DNA from: Sulfuritalea sp.
Lineage (GTDB): Bacteria; Pseudomonadota; Gammaproteobacteria; Burkholderiales; Rhodocyclaceae
Assembly (NCBI GenBank): GCA_023229685.1
Contig: JALNYT010000004.1
Location: forward strand, 62,001-126,000
Direction of reading: 5' to 3'
DNA: 64,000 nucleotides
Made by a program: the position numbers and the translations under genes. A model generated the notes under the pieces. It was not told the origin of the DNA. It searched no databases and saw only the letters and a list, made by a program, of their open reading frames with translations. Positions 38,630-46,641 of this stretch are shown piece after piece (positions within the stretch are counted from its first letter, which is position 1; the number at the start of each line of letters is the position of its first letter).

Positions 38630-40003
38630 ATGAAACCTACTCTGGTAATCGTCGGCCGGCCGAACGTGGGCAAGTCGACCTTGTTCAACCGTCTCACGCG
38701 CTCGCGCGATGCGCTGGTGGCAGACCAACCGGGCCTGACGCGGGATCGCCATTACGGGCATGGTCGGCTCGGCAGCAAGCCGTATCTTGTCGTCGATACG
38801 GGAGGTTTCGAGCCGCAGGCGAAAGAAGGCATCGTGCACGAAATGGCACTGCAGGCCGAGGCCGCGATTGCCGAAGCCGATGTGCTGATCTTCGTGGTTG
38901 ACGTGCGTGCCGGCCTCACGCCGCAGGACAAGGTGATTGCCGATCTGTTGCGCCGGAGCGGGCGACCGCTGCTGCTCGCCGCCAACAAGGGCGAAGGCAT
39001 GGATCGTGCGGTGGTTGCCGCCGAGTTCTATGAGCTCGGCTGCGGCGATCCCTGCGTGATTTCGTCCGAGCACGGCGAGGGCGTCCGTGAACTGGTCGAG
39101 CTTGCGCTGGCGCCGTTTCCCGAGGAGAGCGAAGCCGACGATTCTGCCGCGGGCCCCAAAGTTGCCATCGCCGGGCGGCCCAATGTGGGCAAGAGCACGC
39201 TGGTCAACACCCTGCTCGGCGAAGAGCGCGTGATCGCCTTCGACATGCCGGGCACCACTCGCGACGCGATCGAGGTGCCGTTCGAGCGCAACGGCCGCGC
39301 CTACACCCTGATCGATACCGCGGGTCTGCGGCGCCGGGGGCGCGTGTTCGAGACCATCGAGAAGTTTTCGGTGATCAAGACCCTGCAGGCGGTCGAGGAA
39401 GCCAACGTGGTGGTGCTGCTGGTCGATGCCACGCAGGAGATCTCAGACCAGGACGCACACATTGCCGGCTTCGTGGTCGACGCCGGGCGGGCGTTGGTGG
39501 TCGCAGTGAACAAGTGGGACGCGGTGGATGACTATCGCCGCGAGCGCATCAAGCTGGACATCACGCGCAAGCTGAACTTCCTCGGCTTTGCCCGCGTCCA
39601 TTACGTTTCGGCGCTGAAAGGGAAGGGCATCGCCGGCATCCTGTCCTCGGTGGATAAGGCTTACGCCGCAGCAATGGCCAAGCTGCCCACCCCGAAGCTG
39701 ACCCGCGTGCTGATTGCCGCCGTCGAAAAGCAGACGCCGCCGCGCCATGGGGCTTTTCGTCCCAAGCTGCGCTATGCCCATCAAGGCGGCAGCAATCCGC
39801 CGATCATTGTCATTCACGGCAATGCCCTGGAGCACATTCCGGCTTCCTATACCCGCTTTCTGGAACGCTACTTTCTAGAGGCCTTCAAGCTTCAGGGCAC
39901 GCCCCTGCGCATTCAGTACAAGACCAGCAAGAATCCCTTTGCCGCTGAAGATCGGCCAGCAAAGTCAAAGCTGCGGCGCGAAAAAAGTGAAAGTCGGCGC
40001 TGA
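38630..40003 (+). CDS. der: Ribosome biogenesis GTPase Der (EngA)
   Basis: 457 residues with two tandem GTPase domains: GRPNVGKSTLF at residues 8-18 and GRPNVGKSTLV at about 179-189, each with DTGG or DTAGL switch II and NKGE or NKWD specificity motifs. A KH-like C-terminal domain follows (PPIIVIHGNALEHIPASYTR). Der is essential for 50S assembly. The last codons and the TGA stop lie inside a copy of the dispersed repeat (39989-40013), so the C-terminal SESRR may have been set by it. Confidence 0.97.
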   Translation: MKPTLVIVGRPNVGKSTLFNRLTRSRDALVADQPGLTRDRHYGHGRLGSKPYLVVDTGGFEPQAKEGIVHEMALQAEAAIAEADVLIFVVDVRAGLTPQDKVIADLLRRSGRPLLLAANKGEGMDRAVVAAEFYELGCGDPCVISSEHGEGVRELVELALAPFPEESEADDSAAGPKVAIAGRPNVGKSTLVNTLLGEERVIAFDMPGTTRDAIEVPFERNGRAYTLIDTAGLRRRGRVFETIEKFSVIKTLQAVEEANVVVLLVDATQEISDQDAHIAGFVVDAGRALVVAVNKWDAVDDYRRERIKLDITRKLNFLGFARVHYVSALKGKGIAGILSSVDKAYAAAMAKLPTPKLTRVLIAAVEKQTPPRHGAFRPKLRYAHQGGSNPPIIVIHGNALEHIPASYTRFLERYFLEAFKLQGTPLRIQYKTSKNPFAAEDRPAKSKLRREKSESRR

Positions 40004-40013
40004 TGGCACGGCG
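39989..40013 (+). repeat. Copy of dispersed AAGTCGGCGCTGGCGG-type repeat
   Basis: AAAGTCGGCGCTGATGGCAC (39990-40009) matches the copy at 8727-8750 with a few changes. It spans the der stop codon at 40001-40003. Confidence 0.5.
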
Positions 40014-40135
40014 CCGCGAAATCGATTACAGTATTTGACTCAAAAACCTCCAGTTCGAAGAAGAAGTTGCAGCAAAGGCTAACGCCAGCCCTATCGGCGT
40101 TCAGCGCAGTCCATAACTAAAAAGGATCACCAACC

Positions 40136-40372
40136 ATGAGTAATAAAGGGCAAATGCTACAAGACCCGTTTCTGAACACGTTGCGTCGTGAGCACGTTCC
40201 GGTTTCGATCTACCTGGTCAATGGCATCAAGTTGCAGGGCCAGATCGAATCCTTCGACCAGTATGTTGTTCTGCTCAAGAATACGGTGACCCAAATGGTG
40301 TACAAACACGCCATTTCGACGGTTGTTCCAGCGCGCCCGGTCAATTTTGCTGCTGACGCCGAACCCGATTGA
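40136..40372 (+). CDS. hfq: RNA chaperone Hfq
   Basis: 78 residues. The Sm1 motif (VSIYLVNGIKLQGQIESFDQ) and Sm2 motif (YKHAISTVVPA) are complete. Hfq is a hexamer that pairs small RNAs with mRNAs. The C-terminal tail is short, as usual in betaproteobacteria. Preceded by AAGGA. Heads hfq-hflX-hflK-hflC-hisZ-purA, a conserved betaproteobacterial order. Confidence 0.98.
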   Translation: MSNKGQMLQDPFLNTLRREHVPVSIYLVNGIKLQGQIESFDQYVVLLKNTVTQMVYKHAISTVVPARPVNFAADAEPD

Positions 40373-40417
40373 CCGCTGCCTGCCGCAGCGGGCGCCTGCC
40401 ACGAAGGCATCGCCCTG

Positions 40418-41533
40418 ATGTTTGAGCGTCCTGCCAGCGGTGAAAACGCCGTTCTGGTGCAACTCGATTTCGGCGAGGGCGATTTTGCCGAGCGGCTTTC
40501 CGAGTTCAACCTTTTGGTCGGCAGTGCCCGCGCTCGTCCGCTGGCGGTAATTTCCGGAAAACGATCGCGGCCGGACCCGGCATTGTTTGCCGGCAAGGGC
40601 AAGGTGGCTGAGATAGGCGATGCCGTGCGGCTGCACCAGGCGGATGTCGTGGTCTTCAACCACGAGCTTGCGCCGGGTCAGCAGCGCAATCTCGAACGCA
40701 CCCTGGAATGCCGCGTGGTCGATCGCAGCAGCCTGATTCTGGATATCTTCGCGCTGCGCGCCAAAAGCCACGAGGGCAAGCTCCAGGTCGAACTTGCACA
40801 ATTGCAGCATCTGGCCACCCGGCTGGTACGCGGCTGGACTCACCTTGAGCGGCAGAAGGGGGGTATCGGCCTGCGCGGGCCCGGTGAAAAGCAGCTTGAA
40901 ACCGATCGCCGCCTGCTGGGCAAGCGTGTCGCCCTGCTCAAGGATCGCCTGAAACAGCTGGAGCGCCAGCGCGAAGTGCGCCGGCGCGCGCGCACCCGCG
41001 GCGAGGTGCTGGCAATTTCGCTGGTGGGCTACACCAATGCGGGGAAAAGCACGCTGTTCAACGCCTTGACCAAGGCCGGGGCCTATGCCGCCGACCAGCT
41101 GTTCGCCACGCTGGATACCACCTCGCGCCGGCTGTTTGTCGAAGGTGCCGGGCCGATTGTAGTTTCCGATACCGTCGGCTTCATTCGCGATCTGCCGCAT
41201 GCCCTGGTGGCGGCTTTTCAGGCCACCCTGGAAGAGACGGCGCAAGCCGATCTGCTGTTGCATGTGGTTGATTCCGCCAGCCCCGACCGCGACCAGCAAA
41301 TGGCTTCGGTAGGCTCGGTATTGAAAGAGATCGGGGCGCTGAAGGTTCCGCAGATCCTGATCTGGAACAAGGTCGACTTGACCGCTGCAAGCCCCGGAAT
41401 CGAGCGTGATGACTGTGGTAACATTTCGCTTGTTCGCTTGAGCGCCCGCACCGGGGCCGGGGTGTCGTTGCTGCGTGAGGCTCTTGCTGAAGTGGCGAGT
41501 CGGCATGACGAATTTTCCGCTGCCGCAGCATGA
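40418..41533 (+). CDS. hflX: Ribosome-associated GTPase HflX
   Basis: 371 residues. The N-terminal HflX domain (RSRPDPALFAGKGKVAEIGD, VVFNHELAPGQQRNLE) and a coiled-coil linker lead to the GTPase domain with G1 GYTNAGKSTLF, G3 DTVGFIRDLP and NKVD. HflX splits stalled ribosomes, for example after heat stress. It lies 45 bases after hfq; hflK follows after 67 bases. Confidence 0.96.
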   Translation: MFERPASGENAVLVQLDFGEGDFAERLSEFNLLVGSARARPLAVISGKRSRPDPALFAGKGKVAEIGDAVRLHQADVVVFNHELAPGQQRNLERTLECRVVDRSSLILDIFALRAKSHEGKLQVELAQLQHLATRLVRGWTHLERQKGGIGLRGPGEKQLETDRRLLGKRVALLKDRLKQLERQREVRRRARTRGEVLAISLVGYTNAGKSTLFNALTKAGAYAADQLFATLDTTSRRLFVEGAGPIVVSDTVGFIRDLPHALVAAFQATLEETAQADLLLHVVDSASPDRDQQMASVGSVLKEIGALKVPQILIWNKVDLTAASPGIERDDCGNISLVRLSARTGAGVSLLREALAEVASRHDEFSAAAA

Positions 41534-41600
41534 TTTTTCCCTGACGCCTTTCTCCTTCTTCTACTACCCAAACCAAACAAACGTGATCGCCGGAATTCTC

Positions 41601-42875
41601 ATGTCTCTAAACGACCACGGCTGGGGCAACCAGCCCGGTGGCGGCAAGCGCGGTGGCGGCAATCAAGGCCCTCCCGACCTCGAAGAACTCTGGCGCGATT
41701 TCAATCGCCGCTTGTCCGGCTTGTTCGGCAACAAGGGTGGCGGTGGCGGGGGTGACAGCGGTGGCGGTGGCGGCAACCGGATGCCATCGATCAGTCCAAA
41801 ACAGTTCGGCGGCGGCATCGGCATCATCCTGATGCTGGTGGCCGCAATCTGGTTGGGTAGCAGCTTCTACATTGTCGATGCTTCCCAGCGCGGCGTCGTA
41901 CTCCAGTTCGGGCGCTACAAGGAATCCACCGAGCCGGGTTTGCGCTGGCGCTTGCCGTGGCCGATCCAGAGCCACGAGATTGTCAATCTTACCGGCGTGC
42001 GTACAGTCGAGGTCGGCTATCGTGGCTCGGACAAGAACAAGGTGCCGAAGGAGGCACTGATGCTGACTGACGACGAGAACATCGTCAGCGTCCTGTTTGC
42101 CGTGCAGTATTTGCTCAAGGACCCGAAGGCCTACCTGTTCAACAACCGCCATCCCGACGATACCGTGATGCAGGCGGCGGAAACCGCGATTCGCGAAGTG
42201 GTCGGCAAGAACAAGATGGACTTTGTGCTCTACGAGGGACGCGACCAGATCGCCGCGAATACGCAAAAGCTGATTCAGGACATTCTCGATCGTTACGACA
42301 CGGGCATCCAGGTGCGCTCGGTCAGCATGCAGGGCACCCAGCCGCCGGAACAGGTTCAGGCCGCCTTCGACGATGCCGTCAAGGCCGGGCAGGACAGGGA
42401 GCGGCAGAAGAACGAAGGACAGGCCTACGCCAATGACGTGATTCCCCGGGCGCGCGGTGCTGCCTCGCGCTTGATGGAGGAGGCCACCGGCTATCGTCAG
42501 CGCATCATCGTTACCGCCGAAGGCGATGCCTCGCGCTTCAAGCAGGTGCTCACCGAGTACAGCAAGGCGCCGGAAGTGACCCGCAGCCGCATGTATCTCG
42601 AAACCGTGCAGCAGATTTATGCCAATACCAGCAAAGTACTGCTGGATGCCAAGGGCTCCGGCAACCTCTTGTATCTGCCGCTCGACAAACTGATGCAGGC
42701 GACAGCAGCGACTGCCGCTGCGCCGGTGGCAGCGGAAACCGCCGTCGTGCCGCGAGGTGTGGCCCCGGGGCCGGTGGTTGCCGCACCGGAAGCGCCGCCG
42801 CAGACCGAGCGTTCAGCACCGGGTGATGCGCGCAGCCGCGGCAATCTCGGCTCACGCGAGCGGGGAGAACGTTAA
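41601..42875 (+). CDS. hflK: Membrane protease modulator HflK
   Basis: 424 residues from ATG 41601; the frame is open upstream into hflX, but this start gives the usual Gly/Asn-rich N-terminus (SLNDHGWGNQPGGGKRGGG). TM helix at about 72-92, then the SPFH/Band-7 domain (QRGVVLQFGRYKESTEPGLR) and a long helix (RERQKNEGQAYANDVIPRAR). With HflC it forms a large periplasmic assembly around FtsH. The C-terminal tail is Ala/Pro-rich. Stop and hflC start share one base (TAATG). Confidence 0.96.
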   Translation: MSLNDHGWGNQPGGGKRGGGNQGPPDLEELWRDFNRRLSGLFGNKGGGGGGDSGGGGGNRMPSISPKQFGGGIGIILMLVAAIWLGSSFYIVDASQRGVVLQFGRYKESTEPGLRWRLPWPIQSHEIVNLTGVRTVEVGYRGSDKNKVPKEALMLTDDENIVSVLFAVQYLLKDPKAYLFNNRHPDDTVMQAAETAIREVVGKNKMDFVLYEGRDQIAANTQKLIQDILDRYDTGIQVRSVSMQGTQPPEQVQAAFDDAVKAGQDRERQKNEGQAYANDVIPRARGAASRLMEEATGYRQRIIVTAEGDASRFKQVLTEYSKAPEVTRSRMYLETVQQIYANTSKVLLDAKGSGNLLYLPLDKLMQATAATAAAPVAAETAVVPRGVAPGPVVAAPEAPPQTERSAPGDARSRGNLGSRERGER

Positions 42876-43750
42876 TGCAGCGCCATTTGTCTTTCATCGC
42901 TTCATTCATATTCGGCCTTCTGGCGCTGTTCGCCATGACGATCTTTACGGTCGATCAGCGTCAGTTTGCGATCATTTTCCAGCTCGGAGAAATCAAGGAG
43001 GTGGTGTCCGAACCGGGTCTTGCGTTCAAGTGGCCGCTGATTCAGAACGTGCGGATTTTCGACAAACGCATCCTGACGATGGACTCGCCCGAGCCGGAAC
43101 GGTTTCTTACCGCCGAGAAGAAGCCGGTGCTGGTGGATTCTTTCGTCAAGTGGCGGATTCACGACGTCAAGGCCTACTACAACGCGGTGGGAGGCGATGA
43201 GATCTTGGCCAAGACGCGCCTGTCGCAGACCGTCAATTCGGGCCTGCGCGAAGAGTTCGGCCGGCGCACGGTGCATGACGTGGTCTCCGGCGCCCGTGAC
43301 GACATCATGGTTGCAGTCAAGAAGAAGGCCGATGCCGACATGCGTGCCATCGGCGTCGAAATTGTCGACGTCCGCCTCAAGCGCGTGGACCTGCCGCCGG
43401 AAGTGTCCGAGTCGGTCTATCGGCGCATGGAAACAGAGCGCAAGCGCGTGGCCAATGAATTGCGCGCCGAGGGTGCCGCGGAAGCCGAAAAGATCAAGGC
43501 CAATGCCGACCGCCAACGCGAGGTGATTCTGGCCGAGGCCTATCGCGATGCGCAGAAGATCAAGGGTGAGGGCGATGCCAAGGGAACCGCAATCTACGGC
43601 CGTGCCTTCGGCGAGAATCCGGAGTTCTATGCTTTCTATCGCAGTCTCGAAGCCTATCGCAGCAGTTTCAAGAACAAGAGCGACCTCATGGTGATCGAGC
43701 CCAATTCCGAGTTCTTCAAGTATCTGAAGAGCAGCGGTAAGGGCAAGTAA
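42875..43750 (+). CDS. hflC: Membrane protease modulator HflC
   Basis: 291 residues. TM helix at about 8-26 (FIASFIFGLLALFAMTIFTV), then a Band-7 domain (QRQFAIIFQLGEIKEVVSEP, VKWRIHDVKAYYNAVGG) and a charged helix (RMETERKRVANELRAEGAAE). Partner of HflK in regulating FtsH. Coupled by TAATG to hflK. Confidence 0.97.
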   Translation: MQRHLSFIASFIFGLLALFAMTIFTVDQRQFAIIFQLGEIKEVVSEPGLAFKWPLIQNVRIFDKRILTMDSPEPERFLTAEKKPVLVDSFVKWRIHDVKAYYNAVGGDEILAKTRLSQTVNSGLREEFGRRTVHDVVSGARDDIMVAVKKKADADMRAIGVEIVDVRLKRVDLPPEVSESVYRRMETERKRVANELRAEGAAEAEKIKANADRQREVILAEAYRDAQKIKGEGDAKGTAIYGRAFGENPEFYAFYRSLEAYRSSFKNKSDLMVIEPNSEFFKYLKSSGKGK

Positions 43751-43772
43751 TTCGGGTCGGTACCGGGTTGCA

Positions 43773-43958
43773 ATGCTCAATATCCTGCTGCTGGCTTTCG
43801 CGCTGATGCTGGTGATCGAAGGTCTCCTGCCCTTTCTCGCACCGCGCGTATGGCGGGAAACCTTTCGTCGTGTGACCGAATTGACCGACGGGCAGATCCG
43901 CTTCATTGGCCTGTCTTCGATGTTGGTCGGTGTCGTCCTGCTTACCGTATTCCGCTGA
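43773..43958 (+). CDS. DUF2065 family small membrane protein
   Basis: 61 residues with two likely TM segments (LNILLLAFALMLVIEGLLPF and FIGLSSMLVGVVLLTVF) joined by a short charged loop, matching DUF2065 in length and position. The function is unknown; it almost always sits between hflC and hisZ/purA in proteobacteria, hinting at a link to the HflKC-FtsH assembly. Confidence 0.85.
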   Translation: MLNILLLAFALMLVIEGLLPFLAPRVWRETFRRVTELTDGQIRFIGLSSMLVGVVLLTVFR

Positions 43959-43963
43959 CCGTC

Positions 43964-45127
43964 ATGGCAAATCGACGCTGGCTCCTGCCTGAAGCGATTG
44001 AAGACGTGCTGCCGCATGATGCGACGCGTATCGAGGCTCTACGGCGCAGTCTGCTCGATGAATTTGCCCGCCACGGCTATGATTTTGTCATTCCGCCGCT
44101 GCTGGAATACGTCGACTCGTTGCTGACCGCCAGCGGCCACGATCTTGATTTGCGCACCTTCAAGCTGGTGGATCAACTCTCCGGTCGCAGCATGGGCGTG
44201 CGCGCCGATATCACGCCGCAGGTGGCACGCATTGACGCCCATCTGCTCAACCGCAAGGGGGTCACAAGGCTTTGCTACTGCGGCAGCGTGCTGCACACCC
44301 TGCCGGCCGGCTTCAACGCCACACGCGAGCCCCTGCAGATCGGTGCCGAACTCTACGGCCATGCCGGGCTGGAAGCCGACATCGAGGCAATTCGTCTGCT
44401 CGCCACCGCGCTTGGCCTCTGCCGCATTGCCGCATCACGCTTTGACCTCGGCCATGTCGGCGTCTTTCGCGCGCTAACCAGGCAGGCTGGTCTGGCGCCG
44501 GAAGCCGAAGAGGAACTTTTCGACGCCCTGCAAGGCAAGGACCTGCCGGCGGTGCGCGAACTGGTCGCAGGCCTTGCCGACCCGATCCGTTCGGCGCTGC
44601 TGACCCTGCCGGAACTCTATGGCGACCGGCGGATGCTGGATCGCGCGGCGCAGGTCTTGCCCGCGTTGCCCGAGATCGATGCGGCGCTGTCCGAACTGCG
44701 ACGCCTGGCCGAGGCCCTCGCCGACTTGCCCTTGAGCTTTGATCTGGCCGACCTGCGCGGATACCATTATCACAGCGGCGTGGTTTTTGCTGCCTATTGT
44801 GCCGGCAGTCCAGGCGCCGTGGCGCTGGGCGGTCGCTATGACGATTTCGGCCGGGCTTACGGTCGCGCCCGCGCGGCCACGGGTTTTTCCATGGATTTGC
44901 GTGAGCTGGCCCGGTTGTCGCCCAGCGGCGAACCGCGCGGTGCGATTCTCGCTCCATGGCCGGAAGACGATACCCTGCACGCCGAGGCCTTGCGCCTGCG
45001 CGCGCAAGGCGAGCACGTGGTGCTGGCTTTGCCGGGTCACGAGGGCACTTGGCGCGAGGCCGGCTGCGACCGGATCCTGGTACGTAGCGGCAATCACTGG
45101 ATCATCGAATCCCTGAAGGAAAACTGA
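43964..45127 (+). CDS. hisZ: ATP phosphoribosyltransferase regulatory subunit HisZ
   Basis: 387 residues from ATG 43964, five bases after the DUF2065 stop. It is a histidyl-tRNA-synthetase-like protein (WLLPEAIEDVLPHDATRIEA, VRADITPQVARIDAH, GRYDDFGRAYGRARAATGFS) without the tRNA-binding domain. HisZ partners with the short HisG to start histidine synthesis and makes it feedback-sensitive. The presence of HisZ predicts a short-form HisG elsewhere in the genome. Confidence 0.95.
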   Translation: MANRRWLLPEAIEDVLPHDATRIEALRRSLLDEFARHGYDFVIPPLLEYVDSLLTASGHDLDLRTFKLVDQLSGRSMGVRADITPQVARIDAHLLNRKGVTRLCYCGSVLHTLPAGFNATREPLQIGAELYGHAGLEADIEAIRLLATALGLCRIAASRFDLGHVGVFRALTRQAGLAPEAEEELFDALQGKDLPAVRELVAGLADPIRSALLTLPELYGDRRMLDRAAQVLPALPEIDAALSELRRLAEALADLPLSFDLADLRGYHYHSGVVFAAYCAGSPGAVALGGRYDDFGRAYGRARAATGFSMDLRELARLSPSGEPRGAILAPWPEDDTLHAEALRLRAQGEHVVLALPGHEGTWREAGCDRILVRSGNHWIIESLKEN

Positions 45128-45128
45128 A

Positions 45129-46439
45129 ATGGCAAAAAATGTCGTGGTTGTCGGCACCCAGTGGGGTGACGAGGGCAAGGGCAAGATCGTTGACTGGCTG
45201 ACGGATCACTCACAGGGAGTGGTGCGCTTTCAGGGCGGACACAACGCTGGCCATACGCTGGTCATCGGCGGCAAGAAGACGGTACTGCACTTGGTGCCTT
45301 CCGGCATCCTGCGTAGCGGCGTCACCTGCTACATCGGCAACGGCGTCGTGCTGTCGCCTGAAGCCCTGATGAAAGAGCTTGACGAACTCCTGGCAGCCGG
45401 CATCGATGCCGAGCCGCGGCTCAAAATATCCGAGGCCTGCCCATTGATCCTGCCCTACCATCAGGCAATCGATATCGCCCGCGAAGTCGCGCGCGGTAGC
45501 AACAAGATAGGCACTACGGGACGCGGCATTGGCCCTGCCTACGAGGACAAGGCGGCGCGGCGCGCCATCCGTCTGCAGGATCTGACCAAGCCCAAGCGTT
45601 TTGCCGAGCGGCTGGGTGAGATTCTCGAATACCACAACTTCGTGCTGAAGAACTTCCATGGCGCTGCGCCAGTCGATTTTCAGCAGGTCTATGACGGCGC
45701 GATGGCCATCGCGCCGCGCCTGACAAGGCTGATCGCCGATGTGCCGCGCGCACTCTACGACGCGCATAGGGCCGGGGCCAATCTATTGTTCGAGGGCGCC
45801 CAGGGCACCTTGCTCGACATCGATCACGGCACCTATCCCTTCGTTACCTCCTCCAACTGCGTCGCCGGTGCGGCGGCAGCGGGTGCGGGGGTTGGACCAG
45901 GCATGCTGCACTACATTCTGGGCATCACCAAGGCCTACACCACGAGGGTTGGCGGCGGCCCCTTCCCTACCGAGTTGTACGACGCGGTCGACAAGCAGGA
46001 CCCGGTCGGCAAGCACATGGCCACCAAGGGTCACGAATTCGGCGCCACTACCGGACGTGCGCGACGCTGCGGCTGGTTCGACGCCGCCGCATTGAAGCGA
46101 TCGATCCAGATCAATGGCATCTCCGGGCTGTGCGTCACTAAACTGGATGTGCTCGACGGTGTCGAAGAACTCAAGATTTGCACCGGCTATCGCATCAACG
46201 GCGGTATTTCCGATATCTTGCCGGTCGGCGCTGATGATCTTGCCTGCTGCGAGCCGATCTATGAGTCTCTTCCCGGCTGGAAAGGCAGTACGGTCGGTGT
46301 CAAGACGCTGGACGGCCTGCCGGCAGAGGCCCGCGCCTACATCAAGCGCATGGAACAGCTTTGTGATGTGCCGGTGGACATGATTTCCACCGGTCCCGAG
46401 CGCGAAGAGACCATCGTGTTGAGGCATCCCTTCGAGTAA
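45129..46439 (+). CDS. purA: Adenylosuccinate synthetase
   Basis: 436 residues, full length. GTP-dependent ligation of aspartate to IMP, the first committed step to AMP. The N-terminal GTP site is TQWGDEGKGKIVDWL; RFQGGHNAGHTLV, TTGRGIGPAYEDKAARR and FEGAQGTLLDIDHGTYPFVT are conserved. It starts one base after the hisZ stop with AAGGAAAA in front. A bidirectional terminator follows. Confidence 0.98.
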   Translation: MAKNVVVVGTQWGDEGKGKIVDWLTDHSQGVVRFQGGHNAGHTLVIGGKKTVLHLVPSGILRSGVTCYIGNGVVLSPEALMKELDELLAAGIDAEPRLKISEACPLILPYHQAIDIAREVARGSNKIGTTGRGIGPAYEDKAARRAIRLQDLTKPKRFAERLGEILEYHNFVLKNFHGAAPVDFQQVYDGAMAIAPRLTRLIADVPRALYDAHRAGANLLFEGAQGTLLDIDHGTYPFVTSSNCVAGAAAAGAGVGPGMLHYILGITKAYTTRVGGGPFPTELYDAVDKQDPVGKHMATKGHEFGATTGRARRCGWFDAAALKRSIQINGISGLCVTKLDVLDGVEELKICTGYRINGGISDILPVGADDLACCEPIYESLPGWKGSTVGVKTLDGLPAEARAYIKRMEQLCDVPVDMISTGPEREETIVLRHPFE

Positions 46440-46456
46440 AGGCTCAGAAAAAAAGA

Positions 46457-46495
46457 AAAGGCCGCAAGAAGAATCCTGGCGGCCTTTGCTCTTTT
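46457..46495 (+). terminator. Bidirectional terminator between purA and tRNA-Leu
   Basis: A 9-base stem (AAAGGCCGC with GCGGCCTTT) is followed by a T-rich run on the + strand (GCTCTTTTC) and by a longer T run on the - strand. It can stop purA transcription and, in reverse, tRNA-Leu. Confidence 0.8.
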
Positions 46496-46515
46496 CGTAT
46501 TTCGCGTACCATACT

Positions 46516-46600
<85 letters not shown>

Positions 46601-46641
46601 AGGCGCGAAACGAGGCGCGAATTCTAAAGGAAATACCCAGA